DNA of 64,000 nucleotides from Planctomycetota bacterium (GCA_018242605.1 JAFEBP010000020.1:62001-126000); one strand, 5' to 3'; positions 53,621 through 63,012 are shown, counted from the first letter of the stretch. Notes: generated by a model not told the origin, from the letters alone. Numbers and translations are program-made.

Positions 53621-54912
53621 TCTTCTTCACCCTCTTCGAACAGCGCCGCCTTCGGTTTCATCACTTCGCGCATCGCCACGGTCGCGAACGCGCCCCGCGG
53701 CAGCTCAAAGGCACACCGCACGTACGCCCCGTGCTCGTCAACCCCACCCTCCACTTCCGGATCGATCAACGGCACCCTCAATGGACGCCGCTCGCCCGAC
53801 AACAACCCGGCACGCAGAGTGTTCCACTCCTCCAGCATCCGAGGCGTCACCCCAAACCTCGCCAGGGCCTCAACCTCCGCCCGATCCGTGTCCCCCGCCG
53901 CTCGCATCATCGAGACGCCCCACATCGGCCCCGTCGGACTGATCTCCAGCTTCGCCAGCCGCGCGGCGAGCGTCGGATCGGCCACCGCCGCGTCGTCGAC
54001 TGCGAAGCAAGCTCGGTTGTCGTGCTTCATCGCGATATCCCCGTGCCGGAGCGCATTCAGTCCCGAAGCCGCGAGCCTGTCGTCCAGCACGGCGTTGAAC
54101 ACCGCGCCCTGAAACGCTGAGAGATAGAAGCCCAGCACGTCATCTTCCAACTGCAACATCGCCCGCTTGTGGTCCAATCCCTTGGCCAGAGCGTTGAGCA
54201 CTCGCAGTTCGGTCCGAGCGCCGCGCGGGAACAGGTCGCGTGCTTTCTCGTACTCTCCCGACGCGTAGAGCGCCCGCGCGGGCGCGTCCTCGGCCGCGTT
54301 CTCCCGCGGAGCCAGCATCGCGTCGCACGCGCCCACGAAATCCCCGCGGATGAGAGCGCGCCCGATCTCGTGGTTGTTGGCTAGCAACCCGAACCGCTGC
54401 TCGCCGATGCGGTTGGGCGCCCCAGCCACCGCGAGCCGCTTGAGCACGCGAGACGCCGCCACCACCGACGCCGGGCTCACCTCTCGGATCTTGATCGAGA
54501 AACGGTTGCCGCGAAGATGCCCGCGGCGGAGTTTGTTGGTGTGCTGGTCCGACCAGAGCACGCCGATGCGTTCGTGCTCCAGGAACGGGAAATCGCCGGC
54601 GGTCTTTCCGGGAACATGGACCGACACGACTTGCCGCGTGATCGCCTGCTTGTCCTTGCGGCCCGCAACCCCGATCGCCCCGCGTCCAACACCGAAGTGC
54701 TTCGCGACCACCCGCAGCATCTCCTCGGTAGTCATCGAGGTTTTCTGGACGAGTAGGTACACGTGCTCGCCGGAACCGCACGGTTGGTACTGCGGCATCT
54801 CGTCGACGAGAAAGTCCTGCGGCCGTTGTTTGATGACCCCGCCGATGCCGGGGATGTCCGCCGTGAGATACGCGCCCGAATCGGCGCCGTCGGGCGTGCG
54901 TTCAGGATTCAT
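53617..54912 (-). CDS. truD: tRNA pseudouridine synthase D
   Basis: A 431-residue TruD from the ATG at 54912. The catalytic aspartate is in GRKDKQAITRQ. Other landmarks are IKQRPQDFLVDEMPQYQPCG near the N-terminus, LRRGHLRGNRFSIKIREV and GAPNRIGEQRFG. The enzyme makes pseudouridine 13 in tRNA(Glu). It is somewhat longer than E. coli TruD (349 residues) by insertions in the middle and C-terminal parts. Its start overlaps the end of the DUF151 gene by 11 bases and its stop overlaps the HAD start. Confidence 0.92.
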   Translation of the reverse strand: MNPERTPDGADSGAYLTADIPGIGGVIKQRPQDFLVDEMPQYQPCGSGEHVYLLVQKTSMTTEEMLRVVAKHFGVGRGAIGVAGRKDKQAITRQVVSVHVPGKTAGDFPFLEHERIGVLWSDQHTNKLRRGHLRGNRFSIKIREVSPASVVAASRVLKRLAVAGAPNRIGEQRFGLLANNHEIGRALIRGDFVGACDAMLAPRENAAEDAPARALYASGEYEKARDLFPRGARTELRVLNALAKGLDHKRAMLQLEDDVLGFYLSAFQGAVFNAVLDDRLAASGLNALRHGDIAMKHDNRACFAVDDAAVADPTLAARLAKLEISPTGPMWGVSMMRAAGDTDRAEVEALARFGVTPRMLEEWNTLRAGLLSGERRPLRVPLIDPEVEGGVDEHGAYVRCAFELPRGAFATVAMREVMKPKAALFEEGEEE

Positions 54913-55324
54913 CGCGAGTCGCCGCCTCCAGAACGTGCTCCGCCACGTAGATCGGCACCCCGCCCGCAATGCCGATCGCGATCGCGTCGCTGGGCCGGCA
55001 GTCGATGTTGATCCGCTCACCGTCCGATCGCTTCACATCCAGCGTCGCGTAAAACGTGTGATCGGCCAGATCATTGACAGTGATGGATTCCAGCGTGGCG
55101 CCCAGGGCTTCGACCACGTTGGCCAGCAGGTCGTGGGTCTGCGGGCGCTTGATCGTGATCCCCTTGAGCCGCCGCTCGATGGCCTGCGCCTCGGGAAGAC
55201 CGATCACGATGGGGAACGTCCTCGCCTTGGACTCGGCCTCGCCCTCACCCTCTTCCTGCACTTCGCGCAGCTCGATGATCTGCACGTCATTGAGTTCACG
55301 AATCAGGATTCTGGAAAGTTCCAT
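54902..55324 (-). CDS. DUF151 / bifunctional nuclease-family protein
   Basis: A 140-residue protein taken from the ATG at 55324 (MELSRILIRELNDVQIIELR); ATGs at 55336 and 55381 are possible. The family signature is clear: FPIVIGLPEAQAIERRLKGI, RPQTHDLLANVVEALGA, and the C-terminal NIDCRPSDAIAIGIAGGVPI with YVAEHVLEAA. Plant and bacterial members act as nucleases in one case studied, but the general role is unclear. It heads the operon DUF151-truD-HAD. Confidence 0.9.
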   Translation of the reverse strand: MELSRILIRELNDVQIIELREVQEEGEGEAESKARTFPIVIGLPEAQAIERRLKGITIKRPQTHDLLANVVEALGATLESITVNDLADHTFYATLDVKRSDGERINIDCRPSDAIAIGIAGGVPIYVAEHVLEAATRDES

Positions 55325-55394
55325 GAGCACGGCCATGAGGCATCGTAGAGGGGCGTGCGCGAGGGAGCGAGCCGAGGCCAAGCACCCGAAACGC

Positions 55395-57107
55395 TCAGCT
55401 CAGACCCGCCACGCGGTCGACCTCGTCCAGGGTGGTCACCCCCTCGGCCACAAGCCGCCAGCCGGACTGTTGCAGAGTCGTGAACAGCCCCTGCTCGATC
55501 ACCTTTTTCATGCCGACGATGCTCGGGTTGTTCAGCACGATGTCCCGAAGTTCATCGTTGAAATCCAACAGTTCAAAGATCGCTCGACGGCCCCGGTAGC
55601 CCGTACGCAGGCACTTGAGGCATCCGGTCGCCGTGTACGTCTGAGTCTTGCCTTGAAGGAACCTGCCCAGCCGCGTGGCCGTGCCGGGCGAAACGGGCAT
55701 CGGGCGTTTGCAGTGATCGCACAGAATCCGCACCAGCCGCTGCGCCACCACGAGATTCAGCGAATTGGCCACCAGGTACGGCTCGACCTTCAGATCGAGC
55801 AACCGGAACACCGAAGCGATCGATTCCTTCGCGTGCACGCTCGAGAACACCAGGTGCCCGGTCAACGCCGCCTGCATCGCGGTACGGGCGGTCTCCTCGT
55901 CGCGAATCTCGCCCACCAGGATCACGTCCGGGTCTTGCCGCAGCACGCTGCGGAGCAGCGTCCCGAAGGTGTTGCCCTTGTGCTCGTCGATGGGAATCTG
56001 CGTGACGTTGTCCAGTTGGTACTCAACCGGGTCTTCGATCGTAATGACGTTGCGGGACTGTCGATCGATGCCGCGGATGGCGTTGTAGAGCGTCGTGGTC
56101 TTGCCGCTGCCCGTGGGGCCGCACGCCAGAATCAACCCGCTGTCCTGTTCGCACACCTGCCGGACGCGGTCGTACATGTACCCCGGCATCCCCAGATCCG
56201 AAAGAGCCTCGGGAGCCCCCCGCTGATCCAACACGCGGATTACCAGCTTTTGGCCGAACATCGAGGGCGTGAAGCTGATCCGGTACTCCACCCGCCGATC
56301 CGGGAACACCACCGAGAAGTGCCCCTCCTGCACGGCGTCACGCCCCGCCACGTGCATGTGGCACGCCGCCTTCACCACACCGTTCAGCAGTTCGCCCACC
56401 CGCTTGGGCAGCTCGGCGATCGGAACCATGTCCCCGTCGATCCGCATGCGGATGTTGTACTTCTCTCCCTTGGGCTCCACGTGGATGTCCGTCGCCCGCG
56501 ACTTGCTCGCCAACTGCAGGAGCATCCGCGCGCAGTTGGGTCCGTCGCTCACCCCCACCAGCACGTCGCTCGCGTGCCCGTTGGCGTCGATGATCGAGAC
56601 GCTCTCGCCGGGCCCCTTGGGCGGCAGATTCTCCACCAGTTCGCCGATATCGAACATCCACGCCAACTCGCCCGTCCCCGCCGCCGCGGCGACCTTCTTG
56701 GCCTCCAACTGCGCCGCGTCCAGAAACGAGTTCATCTGGTTGGCCACCGCCAGCGGCGCCACCGCCGACTCGACGAGGAACTCGTGGCTGCCCACCTTGA
56801 TGACGTCCCCGGGCTTGATGATCGCCAGATCGATCTTCTCGTCGTTCAGCTTGGTGCCGTTGCGCGAACTGAGGTCCCGCACCAGCCATCGCCCCGCGGC
56901 GTCAGGCTCCACGCTGCAATGGTTTCGGCTCGCCCGCTCGTCAATGAGCGGGATCGAGTTCTCAGGTCCGCGGCCGATGGTGATCTTGCTCTTGAGCACG
57001 ACACCCTTGGCCTGGCCACGAATTGGAGTGAGTTTGAGTTGCTGCATCGCGAGGGAGCCCGGCCCAAGCCCGGAGCGGTGCGATGGTATTGGTGCCATGG
57101 TCGACAT
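55395..57107 (-). CDS. FHA-domain GspE/PilB secretion or pilus ATPase
   Basis: A 570-residue protein from the ATG at 57107; an ATG at 57047 is also possible and would keep the whole FHA domain. An FHA domain spans about residues 30-100 (IGRGPENSIPLIDERASRNH; VRDLSSRNGTKLNDEKI), which binds phosphothreonine. The ATPase follows: Walker A GPTGSGKTTTLYNAI, Asp box EDPVEYQLDN, Walker B DPDVILVGEIRDEETA, His box GHLVFSSVHAKESI, and a CxxC zinc site (CDHCKRPM, CLKCLRTGYRGRRAIFE). The usual MshEN domain is replaced by FHA. This suggests phosphorylation control of a type II or IV system. Confidence 0.88.
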   Translation of the reverse strand: MSTMAPIPSHRSGLGPGSLAMQQLKLTPIRGQAKGVVLKSKITIGRGPENSIPLIDERASRNHCSVEPDAAGRWLVRDLSSRNGTKLNDEKIDLAIIKPGDVIKVGSHEFLVESAVAPLAVANQMNSFLDAAQLEAKKVAAAAGTGELAWMFDIGELVENLPPKGPGESVSIIDANGHASDVLVGVSDGPNCARMLLQLASKSRATDIHVEPKGEKYNIRMRIDGDMVPIAELPKRVGELLNGVVKAACHMHVAGRDAVQEGHFSVVFPDRRVEYRISFTPSMFGQKLVIRVLDQRGAPEALSDLGMPGYMYDRVRQVCEQDSGLILACGPTGSGKTTTLYNAIRGIDRQSRNVITIEDPVEYQLDNVTQIPIDEHKGNTFGTLLRSVLRQDPDVILVGEIRDEETARTAMQAALTGHLVFSSVHAKESIASVFRLLDLKVEPYLVANSLNLVVAQRLVRILCDHCKRPMPVSPGTATRLGRFLQGKTQTYTATGCLKCLRTGYRGRRAIFELLDFNDELRDIVLNNPSIVGMKKVIEQGLFTTLQQSGWRLVAEGVTTLDEVDRVAGLS

Positions 57108-57475
57108 GACGGGGCTTTCTGATTTCGAAACGGATTTCGCTCTGGTTGGTGAAGAACCCCGCGGCGGGAAGAACTCCCCGTGAAAACACCGCGGACAAAC
57201 AGATCTTGTTGCCTTCGATGCCAAACTCAGCGCAACGCGGCTACGGGTGTGTACCGGAAGGACGGCAACTCGGCGGCAGCAACCGCACAGTTGCGCCGAG
57301 AATCTCCACGCCGGTCGGTAGTTATTAGGATTCCGTCGGCGGCGTCCTTTTCCGGGCACCTCTCGCTTGCGTCGGTTCAACGCCGACCGGCAACACGGCG
57401 GCGGCTCCCATCCGGCCACGATCACGCTACGCCGCCCCGCCACGACGCCAACCCGCCTCCGTACACTCTCGCCCC
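57108..57475. other. 368-base divergent intergenic region
   Basis: It separates the FHA-ATPase gene and serS. I found no convincing promoter for either gene and no T-box-like structure before serS. A TTATTA patch near 57329-57334 is the most AT-rich stretch, and an inverted repeat CGTCGG/CCGACC-like lies near 57372-57392. Confidence 0.5.
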
Positions 57476-58885
57476 ATGATCGACCTGAAGGCTCTGCGTG
57501 AAAATCCCCAACGGTTCCGCGACGGTTGTGCCAAGAAGCGGATCGAGGCGGACATCGACCGGCTGGTGGCGTTGGATGAACAACGCCGCGGTGCGCTCTC
57601 CAAGATGGAGTCGCTGCGCGCCGAGCAGAACCGCCTCGCCAAGGAGAGCGGCCCGCAGATCGGCAAGCTGAAGGGCGAACTCAAGAAGGCCGCGGGAGAT
57701 CAGGCCGCCAGGATCCAGAAGGAACTCGACGAACTGGTCGCCAAGCCCGCCTCGCTCAAGGGCGCGATCGCCGAACTGGATGCGCAGATCGCTGCCATCG
57801 AGCCCGAACTCAACGCCATCCTCTTACAGGTCCCCCAGCCACCCGATTCTGACGTACCCGTGGGCGCCGGCGCCGACGACAACAAGGAACTGCGCCGTTG
57901 GAACCCCTCCTGGTTCGATACCTCCAAGAGCTTCGAAGCCAACAAGGGATTCGCCCCCAAGACCCACATCGAACTCGTCCGCGACCTTCGCCTCGCCGAC
58001 TTTGAACGCGGCGTCAAAATGGCCGGCGCCCGAAGCTACATCCTGACCGGCGACGGCATGCGGCTTCACCAGGCCGTCACCCGCTTCGCGCTGGATTTCA
58101 TGGTCGAAAAGCAGGGCTTCTCGGCAATGAGCGTTCCCGTGCTCGTCCGCGAAGAGGCGATGGTCGGCACAGGCTTCTTCCCGGCCGGACGCGAGCAGGC
58201 GTACCTGGTGGAAGAGGCCAAGCGGGGCGGCGGCTACGACATGTTCCTCACCGGCACGGGCGAGGTCGGACTGATGGGCATCCACCAGGGCGAGATCCTC
58301 GACGAGGCCCTGCTGCCCCTGAAGTATGTGACCGTCAGCACCTGCTTCCGCCGCGAGGCGGGCGCCGCGGGCAAGGACACCGCCGGCCTCTACCGCATCC
58401 ATCAGTTCGACAAGGTGGAACAGGTGGTCATCTGCCGCGCCGACGAGCAAGAAAGCCGCGCCTGGCACACGAAGATGATGGGATACGTCCACGAGATTCT
58501 CCAATCGCTCGAAATCCCCCACCGCTTCCTGCAGTGCTGCACCGGTGATTTGGGACCCAAAAACGCCGACATGGTCGACATCGAAAGCTGGATGCCCGGC
58601 CGCGGCGAGCTCGACGCCAAGGGCCGGCCCACCGGCGCGTACGGCGAGACGCATTCGGCCAGCCGCCTGTACGACTACCAGTGCCGCCGACTCAACATGC
58701 GCTATCGCCCGGGCGGAGAAGGCGGCAAGGGCGACACGACGTTCTGCCATTCGCTGAACAACACCGTGCTCGCCAGCCCGCGCTTCCTGATTCCGCTGCT
58801 GGAAATGCACCAGAACAAGGACGGCAGCGTCACCATCCCCGCGGCCCTACGCCCCTACATGGGCGGGCGTGAGCGAATCGGGTAA
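57476..58885 (+). CDS. serS: Seryl-tRNA synthetase
   Basis: A 469-residue class II synthetase. The N-terminal coiled coil that grips tRNA(Ser) spans about residues 30-105 (MIDLKALRENPQRFRDGCAK, LDEQRRGALSKMESLRAEQN). Motif 2 is TVSTCFRREAGAAGKDTAGL and motif 3 region is NNTVLASPRFLIPLLEMHQN. GLYRIHQFDKVEQVV and WMPGRGEL-type landmarks are present. A start at the ATG at 57476 gives the standard N-terminus. Confidence 0.96.
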   Translation: MIDLKALRENPQRFRDGCAKKRIEADIDRLVALDEQRRGALSKMESLRAEQNRLAKESGPQIGKLKGELKKAAGDQAARIQKELDELVAKPASLKGAIAELDAQIAAIEPELNAILLQVPQPPDSDVPVGAGADDNKELRRWNPSWFDTSKSFEANKGFAPKTHIELVRDLRLADFERGVKMAGARSYILTGDGMRLHQAVTRFALDFMVEKQGFSAMSVPVLVREEAMVGTGFFPAGREQAYLVEEAKRGGGYDMFLTGTGEVGLMGIHQGEILDEALLPLKYVTVSTCFRREAGAAGKDTAGLYRIHQFDKVEQVVICRADEQESRAWHTKMMGYVHEILQSLEIPHRFLQCCTGDLGPKNADMVDIESWMPGRGELDAKGRPTGAYGETHSASRLYDYQCRRLNMRYRPGGEGGKGDTTFCHSLNNTVLASPRFLIPLLEMHQNKDGSVTIPAALRPYMGGRERIG

Positions 58886-59044
58886 TGTCGGCGTTCCACG
58901 CCACGCCGCACCTGAGCCCGGCCGGATAACTTGTACCCCAGCCATGGCACCCGGTTCGCCGCGAACTCGCATGTATTCGGTCGCCGACGTGGAGTCGTTC
59001 CGCTAGCTGTACGCCCCCGCGCCGCCCCCAAGGAATCCGTTCCC

Positions 59045-59926
59045 ATGAAGGTCACCATCGATCGCGTCCGCCCGGAGCACGTCCCCTCGCTCGCCCGCAT
59101 CTGCTTCGAAGCCTTCGGCACGCTGCAGGAACGACACCACGTGCAACGCGACTTTGACTCGATCGAGACCGCCCAAATGGTGATCGGCATGTTCGCAGGG
59201 CGGCCCGATTTCGCTGGTTTCGCCGCGATCGATCACGACGGCACGCTGCTGGGTTCCAACTTCCTGGGCTTCTCCGACTGTAACGGCGACGACGAAGGCG
59301 TCGCCGGAGTAGGCCCCATCACCGTGGCCCCTTCGGCCCAAGGCCGCGGCGTCGGGAAACTGCTCATGCAGGCCGTGATGAACGAAGCCGCTCGCCGCGG
59401 CATCTCCAAAGTTCGGCTCATCCAGGAGGCGATCAACACCACGTCGCTCTCGCTGTACACCAAGCTCGGGTTCGACTGGCGCGACGGCATCTCGCTGATT
59501 CAGCCCAACCCGGCTCCGACGGACGATCCCCGCATGTCCCCGGTAACACCGGCAGACCTTCCCGATATTGACACAATCTCCCGCCGCCATTACCACGCTC
59601 CCCGCGTCAAGGAAGTAGAAGGCTTCCTCAAGATGGGCCTCCCCGGTTTCATGCTCCGATCGAACGGGAAAGCCCGGGGCTACTTCTTCACCAGCTTCCT
59701 GGGCCACGGCTTCGCCGATACACCGGAGAACCTCGCCGCGTTGGTCTGCCACACCGCACGCCACGCCCCGCCGCACTTCCACAAAACTCTGCTCCCGCTC
59801 AGCGAGAATGAACTGCACCGCGCCCTGCTCGCCCGCGGCTGCACATCCGTCAAGCTCCTGAACTACATGTCCACCGGGGAGTATCGCCAACCCCAGGGCG
59901 CATGGATGCCTTGCATCGGCATGTGA
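59045..59926 (+). CDS. Two-domain GNAT acetyltransferase
   Basis: A 293-residue protein from the ATG at 59045, with AAGGA upstream; an open frame from 58931 has no similarity. The N-terminal GNAT domain contains GVGPITVAPSAQGRGVGKLL and a following SKVRLIQEAINTTSLSLYTK. The second half (MSPVTPADLPDIDTISRRHY, GKARGYFFTSFLGHG) looks like a second, degenerate GNAT fold. The substrate is unknown. It precedes the orphan ABC ATPase gene. Confidence 0.82.
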   Translation: MKVTIDRVRPEHVPSLARICFEAFGTLQERHHVQRDFDSIETAQMVIGMFAGRPDFAGFAAIDHDGTLLGSNFLGFSDCNGDDEGVAGVGPITVAPSAQGRGVGKLLMQAVMNEAARRGISKVRLIQEAINTTSLSLYTKLGFDWRDGISLIQPNPAPTDDPRMSPVTPADLPDIDTISRRHYHAPRVKEVEGFLKMGLPGFMLRSNGKARGYFFTSFLGHGFADTPENLAALVCHTARHAPPHFHKTLLPLSENELHRALLARGCTSVKLLNYMSTGEYRQPQGAWMPCIGM

Positions 59927-59986
59927 CGCGGCCACGGTCGGTGGCCGAGAGATACGCTTTCGTCCGCCTCCGACAAACACCCGCCC

Positions 59987-60835
59987 TTGCAACCGAGCCA
60001 GACATCCCCCGCAACAGCGCCCCCGCTCCTGAGCGTGAGGGACATCCATGTCTCCTACCCCCGTCGCTCCGGCCTGTTCTCCCGTGTGAAGCACGACACC
60101 GTGGTCAAAGGCGTGACATTCGACATCTCGCCCGGTGAAACGCTCGGCCTCGTCGGTGAGTCCGGCTCGGGCAAGTCCACTGTCGGCCGCGCGATCCTGC
60201 GTCTGGCCCCGGTGGCCTCGGGCAGCATCTCATTCGAGGGTGTCGACGTGCTCAACGCGAGAGGATCCGGGCTGCGGCGGCTGCGGCGTGACGCCCAGAT
60301 GATCTTCCAGGACCCGGGCGGTTCGCTCAATCCAAGGATGCGCATCGGCGACATCGTGGCGGAGCCGCTCCTGATCTTCGGTGTGCCCGCCCCGCCGGAC
60401 GTTTCCCGCGCAGCCTTTCTAGCCAAGACCGTCACCGAGCTCCTGGAACGCTGCGGGATGCCCGCTGATTGCGCTACTCGCTACCCGCACCAGTTCTCCG
60501 GCGGACAGAAGCAAAGAATCGCGATCGCGCGAGCCATCGCCCTGCGGCCACGCCTGATCATCTGCGATGAGCCCACCAGCGCGCTCGATGTGTCCATACA
60601 GGCCCAGATCATCAACCTCCTGACCGACCTTCAACGCGACCTGGGCCTCGCGTACCTCTTCATCAGCCATGACCTCGGCGTCGTCTCGCACATCTGCCAC
60701 CGTGCCGCGGTCATGCAACAGGGCGAAATCGTGGAGACGGGCCCCGTCGAACAGGTGCTCAAGTCTCCGAGCCACCCGTACACCCAGCGCCTTCTCGCCA
60801 GCGTGGCAACCCTACCCCCCGGAGTCGCGGCATGA
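59987..60835 (+). CDS. Opp/Dpp-type oligopeptide ABC transporter ATP-binding protein (orphan)
   Basis: A 282-residue ABC ATPase. The start is probably the TTG at 59987; no in-frame ATG exists between it and the preceding stop, and a GTG at 60035 would cut into the first strand. Walker A is GESGSGKSTVGRAI, the signature is FSGGQKQRIAIARAI, Walker B is LIICDEPTSALDVS, and the C-terminal HPYTQRLLASV stretch is typical of the OppF/DppF group. This group usually sits with permease, binding-protein and OppD genes; none is here. Its stop overlaps the next GNAT start by four bases. Confidence 0.85.
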   Translation: MQPSQTSPATAPPLLSVRDIHVSYPRRSGLFSRVKHDTVVKGVTFDISPGETLGLVGESGSGKSTVGRAILRLAPVASGSISFEGVDVLNARGSGLRRLRRDAQMIFQDPGGSLNPRMRIGDIVAEPLLIFGVPAPPDVSRAAFLAKTVTELLERCGMPADCATRYPHQFSGGQKQRIAIARAIALRPRLIICDEPTSALDVSIQAQIINLLTDLQRDLGLAYLFISHDLGVVSHICHRAAVMQQGEIVETGPVEQVLKSPSHPYTQRLLASVATLPPGVAA

Positions 60836-61356
60836 GCGGCGTCACCGTCCGCCCCTGCGAAACCCACGATCTCGCCGGGATGCTCGCCATCACCAACCGC
60901 GAGATCGCGGAGAACTTCGCCCACTTCGGCACAACGCCGATCACACTCGCCGAGTTGGAAGCGGACTTCCGCTCTCGCGGCAAGTACCCATGGGTGGTCG
61001 CCACCGCACCTTCGCCCGCAGAACCCGACCCAGTCGTCGGCTTCGCCAAAGCCGGGCCTTGGAAATCCCGCGGCGCTTACGCCTGGTCCACCGAAATCGG
61101 CGTCTACGTGCGCCGAGACTTTCATGGCCGCGGCATCGGCGGGGCGTTGTACACCGAGCTCTTCCCCGCGATCGAAGCCGCGGGCCTGCGGTGCGTGATG
61201 GCTGGGATCGCGTTACCCAACCCCGCGAGCGTTCGCCTCCACGAGAAGTTCGAGATGAAGCATGTCGGGACGCTTGAGAAGGTGGGATACAAGTTCGGCG
61301 CCTGGCGTGACGTTGGCTATTGGCAGCGGCTGCTGGGAGACGGTCCGCCACGATAA
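60832..61356 (+). CDS. GNAT acetyltransferase, phosphinothricin-acetyltransferase-like
   Basis: A 174-residue single-domain GNAT. VRPCETHDLAGMLAITNREI opens it, the acetyl-CoA loop is VRRDFHGRGIGGALYTE, and NPASVRLHEKFEMKHVGTLE with KVGYKFGAWRDVGYWQ closes it, as in PAT/Pat-type enzymes. Substrate unknown; amino-acid analogues are typical for the family. Its ATG overlaps the ABC ATPase stop (ATGA). Confidence 0.88.
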   Translation: MSGVTVRPCETHDLAGMLAITNREIAENFAHFGTTPITLAELEADFRSRGKYPWVVATAPSPAEPDPVVGFAKAGPWKSRGAYAWSTEIGVYVRRDFHGRGIGGALYTELFPAIEAAGLRCVMAGIALPNPASVRLHEKFEMKHVGTLEKVGYKFGAWRDVGYWQRLLGDGPPR

Positions 61357-61367
61357 ACTGTGGGCCC

Positions 61368-61856
61368 ATGCCTTCCACCATCTCCATCCGTCCCGCCACC
61401 CGCGCCGACCTCGCGCTGCTCTGTGAACTCATCCACGATCTGGCGGTCTACGAAAAGCTCGAGCACGAATGCAAGGTAAGCGAATCCGGGCTCGCCGCGG
61501 CGTTGTTCGGCGATGGAGGCCGTCCCTGTGCCGAGGCCGTGATCGGCGAAGTGAACGGCAGGGCCGAGGGCTTCGCCCTGTTCTTCACGAACTTCTCAAC
61601 CTTTCTCTGTAAGCCAGGCATCTATCTCGAAGACCTCTTCGTCCGCCCTCACGCCCGCGGCGTGGGCCTCGGCAAAGCGCTCCTGGCACACTTGGCCAAA
61701 CTCGCAGTTTCGCGCGGTTGCGGGCGATTGGAGTGGTCTGTTCTCGATTGGAATGAGCCTGCGATCGGGTTCTACAAGAAGTTAGGCGCGATCCCCATGA
61801 ACGAATGGACCGTCTTCCGTCTCACGGGCTCAGCACTGACGAACCTGGGCACCTAA
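61368..61856 (+). CDS. GNAT acetyltransferase, diamine/spermidine-acetyltransferase-like
   Basis: A 162-residue GNAT from the ATG at 61368, 11 bases behind the previous gene. The opening ISIRPATRADLALLCELIHD, the VYEKLEHECKVSES turn, the LEDLFVRPHARGVGLGKALL loop and WNEPAIGFYKKLGAIPMNE resemble SSAT-type (spermidine/thialysine) acetyltransferases. Substrate assignment is by analogy only. Confidence 0.87.
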   Translation: MPSTISIRPATRADLALLCELIHDLAVYEKLEHECKVSESGLAAALFGDGGRPCAEAVIGEVNGRAEGFALFFTNFSTFLCKPGIYLEDLFVRPHARGVGLGKALLAHLAKLAVSRGCGRLEWSVLDWNEPAIGFYKKLGAIPMNEWTVFRLTGSALTNLGT

Positions 61857-62046
61857 CCGCATTCTGCAACCCCGAGCCCGGCCGCGGCATCCAATCCGTG
61901 GCGAGAAGCACTTGGCAACCCGTACCGCCTGAGCGAACAGGCAGTCCTTTCCAACCCACACACTAGCGAACAAGGCGCATCCATGCGCAAGGTCATCGCT
62001 GCGCCATGCGAAACGCCATCCGCACGCCAATCCCTCAACCACACAC

Positions 62047-62976
62047 ATGCTCACCTCCCCCCCACCAACCACCGCAGCTCCCGCGGCCAAAATGAACAGC
62101 TCCACCATCCGCGACCTGATGCCCGAGCAACTGCCCGACATCGTGATGCCCGCCTGCGAGGCACGCCCCATCCTCAAAGGCCAGACCGCAATCGTGACGG
62201 GCGCCTCCTCCGGAATCGGCCGCGGCATCGCCGCCGCGATGTGCGCCGCCGGCGCCAACGTCGTCGTGAACTTTGTGGGCGATGAATCCAAAGCCCTCGA
62301 AGCCGTGCACGAGGCCACCCACTGCGGATGCTCCCACCGGGGCAAGGCGATCGCCGTGCGGGCCGACGTCGCCGACGAGAATCAGGTCGACGCGATGTTC
62401 GCCCGGACTATCGAAGAGTTCGGCGCGGTAGACATCCTTGTCAACAACGCGGGTCTACAACAGGACGCGCCGATCGAACAGATGTCCCTGGCCCAGTGGC
62501 GGCGCGTGATCGACGTGAACCTCACCGGTCAGTTCCTGTGCGCACGCGCCGCCGTGCGTGAGTTCAAACGCCGCGGCGTGCGGCCCGGCGTGTCCTGCGC
62601 TGCCGGCAAGATCGTCTGCATCTCCAGCGTTCACGAGGTCATCCCGTGGGCCGGCCACGTCAACTACGCCGCCAGCAAGGGCGGGGTCATGCTGATGATG
62701 AAGAGCATCGCGCAGGAAGTGGCGCCCTGGCGTATCCGTGTGAACAGTGTCTGCCCCGGAGCGATCCGCACTCCCATCAACCGCGCCGCCTGGGAGACGC
62801 GCGAAGCGTACAACGACCTGATGCGACTGATCCCGTACAAGCGGATCGGAGAACCACAGGACATCGCCCGTCTGGCCGTCTGGCTCTGCTCGGACGAAGC
62901 CGATTACATCACCGGCGCGAGCCTGTTCGTCGACGGCGGCATGACGCTCTACCCGGGCTTCGAGGCCGGCGGCTAA
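62047..62976 (+). CDS. Short-chain dehydrogenase, glucose-1-dehydrogenase-like
   Basis: A 309-residue SDR; an ATG at 62092 is a possible later start. About 40 extra residues precede the Rossmann fold. Motifs: TGASSGIGRG, NNAGLQQDAP, IVCISSVHEVI, YAASKGGVMLMMKS and the C-terminal ITGASLFVDGGMTLYPGF. The pattern matches glucose 1-dehydrogenase-type SDRs; the substrate is not certain. The gene ends just before the terminator of the tRNA-Gly gene. Confidence 0.9.
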   Translation: MLTSPPPTTAAPAAKMNSSTIRDLMPEQLPDIVMPACEARPILKGQTAIVTGASSGIGRGIAAAMCAAGANVVVNFVGDESKALEAVHEATHCGCSHRGKAIAVRADVADENQVDAMFARTIEEFGAVDILVNNAGLQQDAPIEQMSLAQWRRVIDVNLTGQFLCARAAVREFKRRGVRPGVSCAAGKIVCISSVHEVIPWAGHVNYAASKGGVMLMMKSIAQEVAPWRIRVNSVCPGAIRTPINRAAWETREAYNDLMRLIPYKRIGEPQDIARLAVWLCSDEADYITGASLFVDGGMTLYPGFEAGG

Positions 62977-63007
62977 GAAAACGGCCGACCCCTTGGGGAT
63001 CGGCCTT
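62973..63007 (-). terminator. Intrinsic terminator of tRNA-Gly
   Basis: On the minus strand GGCCGA / TCGGCC arms (63005-62983) with an inner CCCC/GGGG and one bulge form a stem, followed by GTTTTCTT. It lies a few bases beyond the 3' end of the tRNA gene. Confidence 0.7.
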
Positions 63008-63012
63008 CTAAG

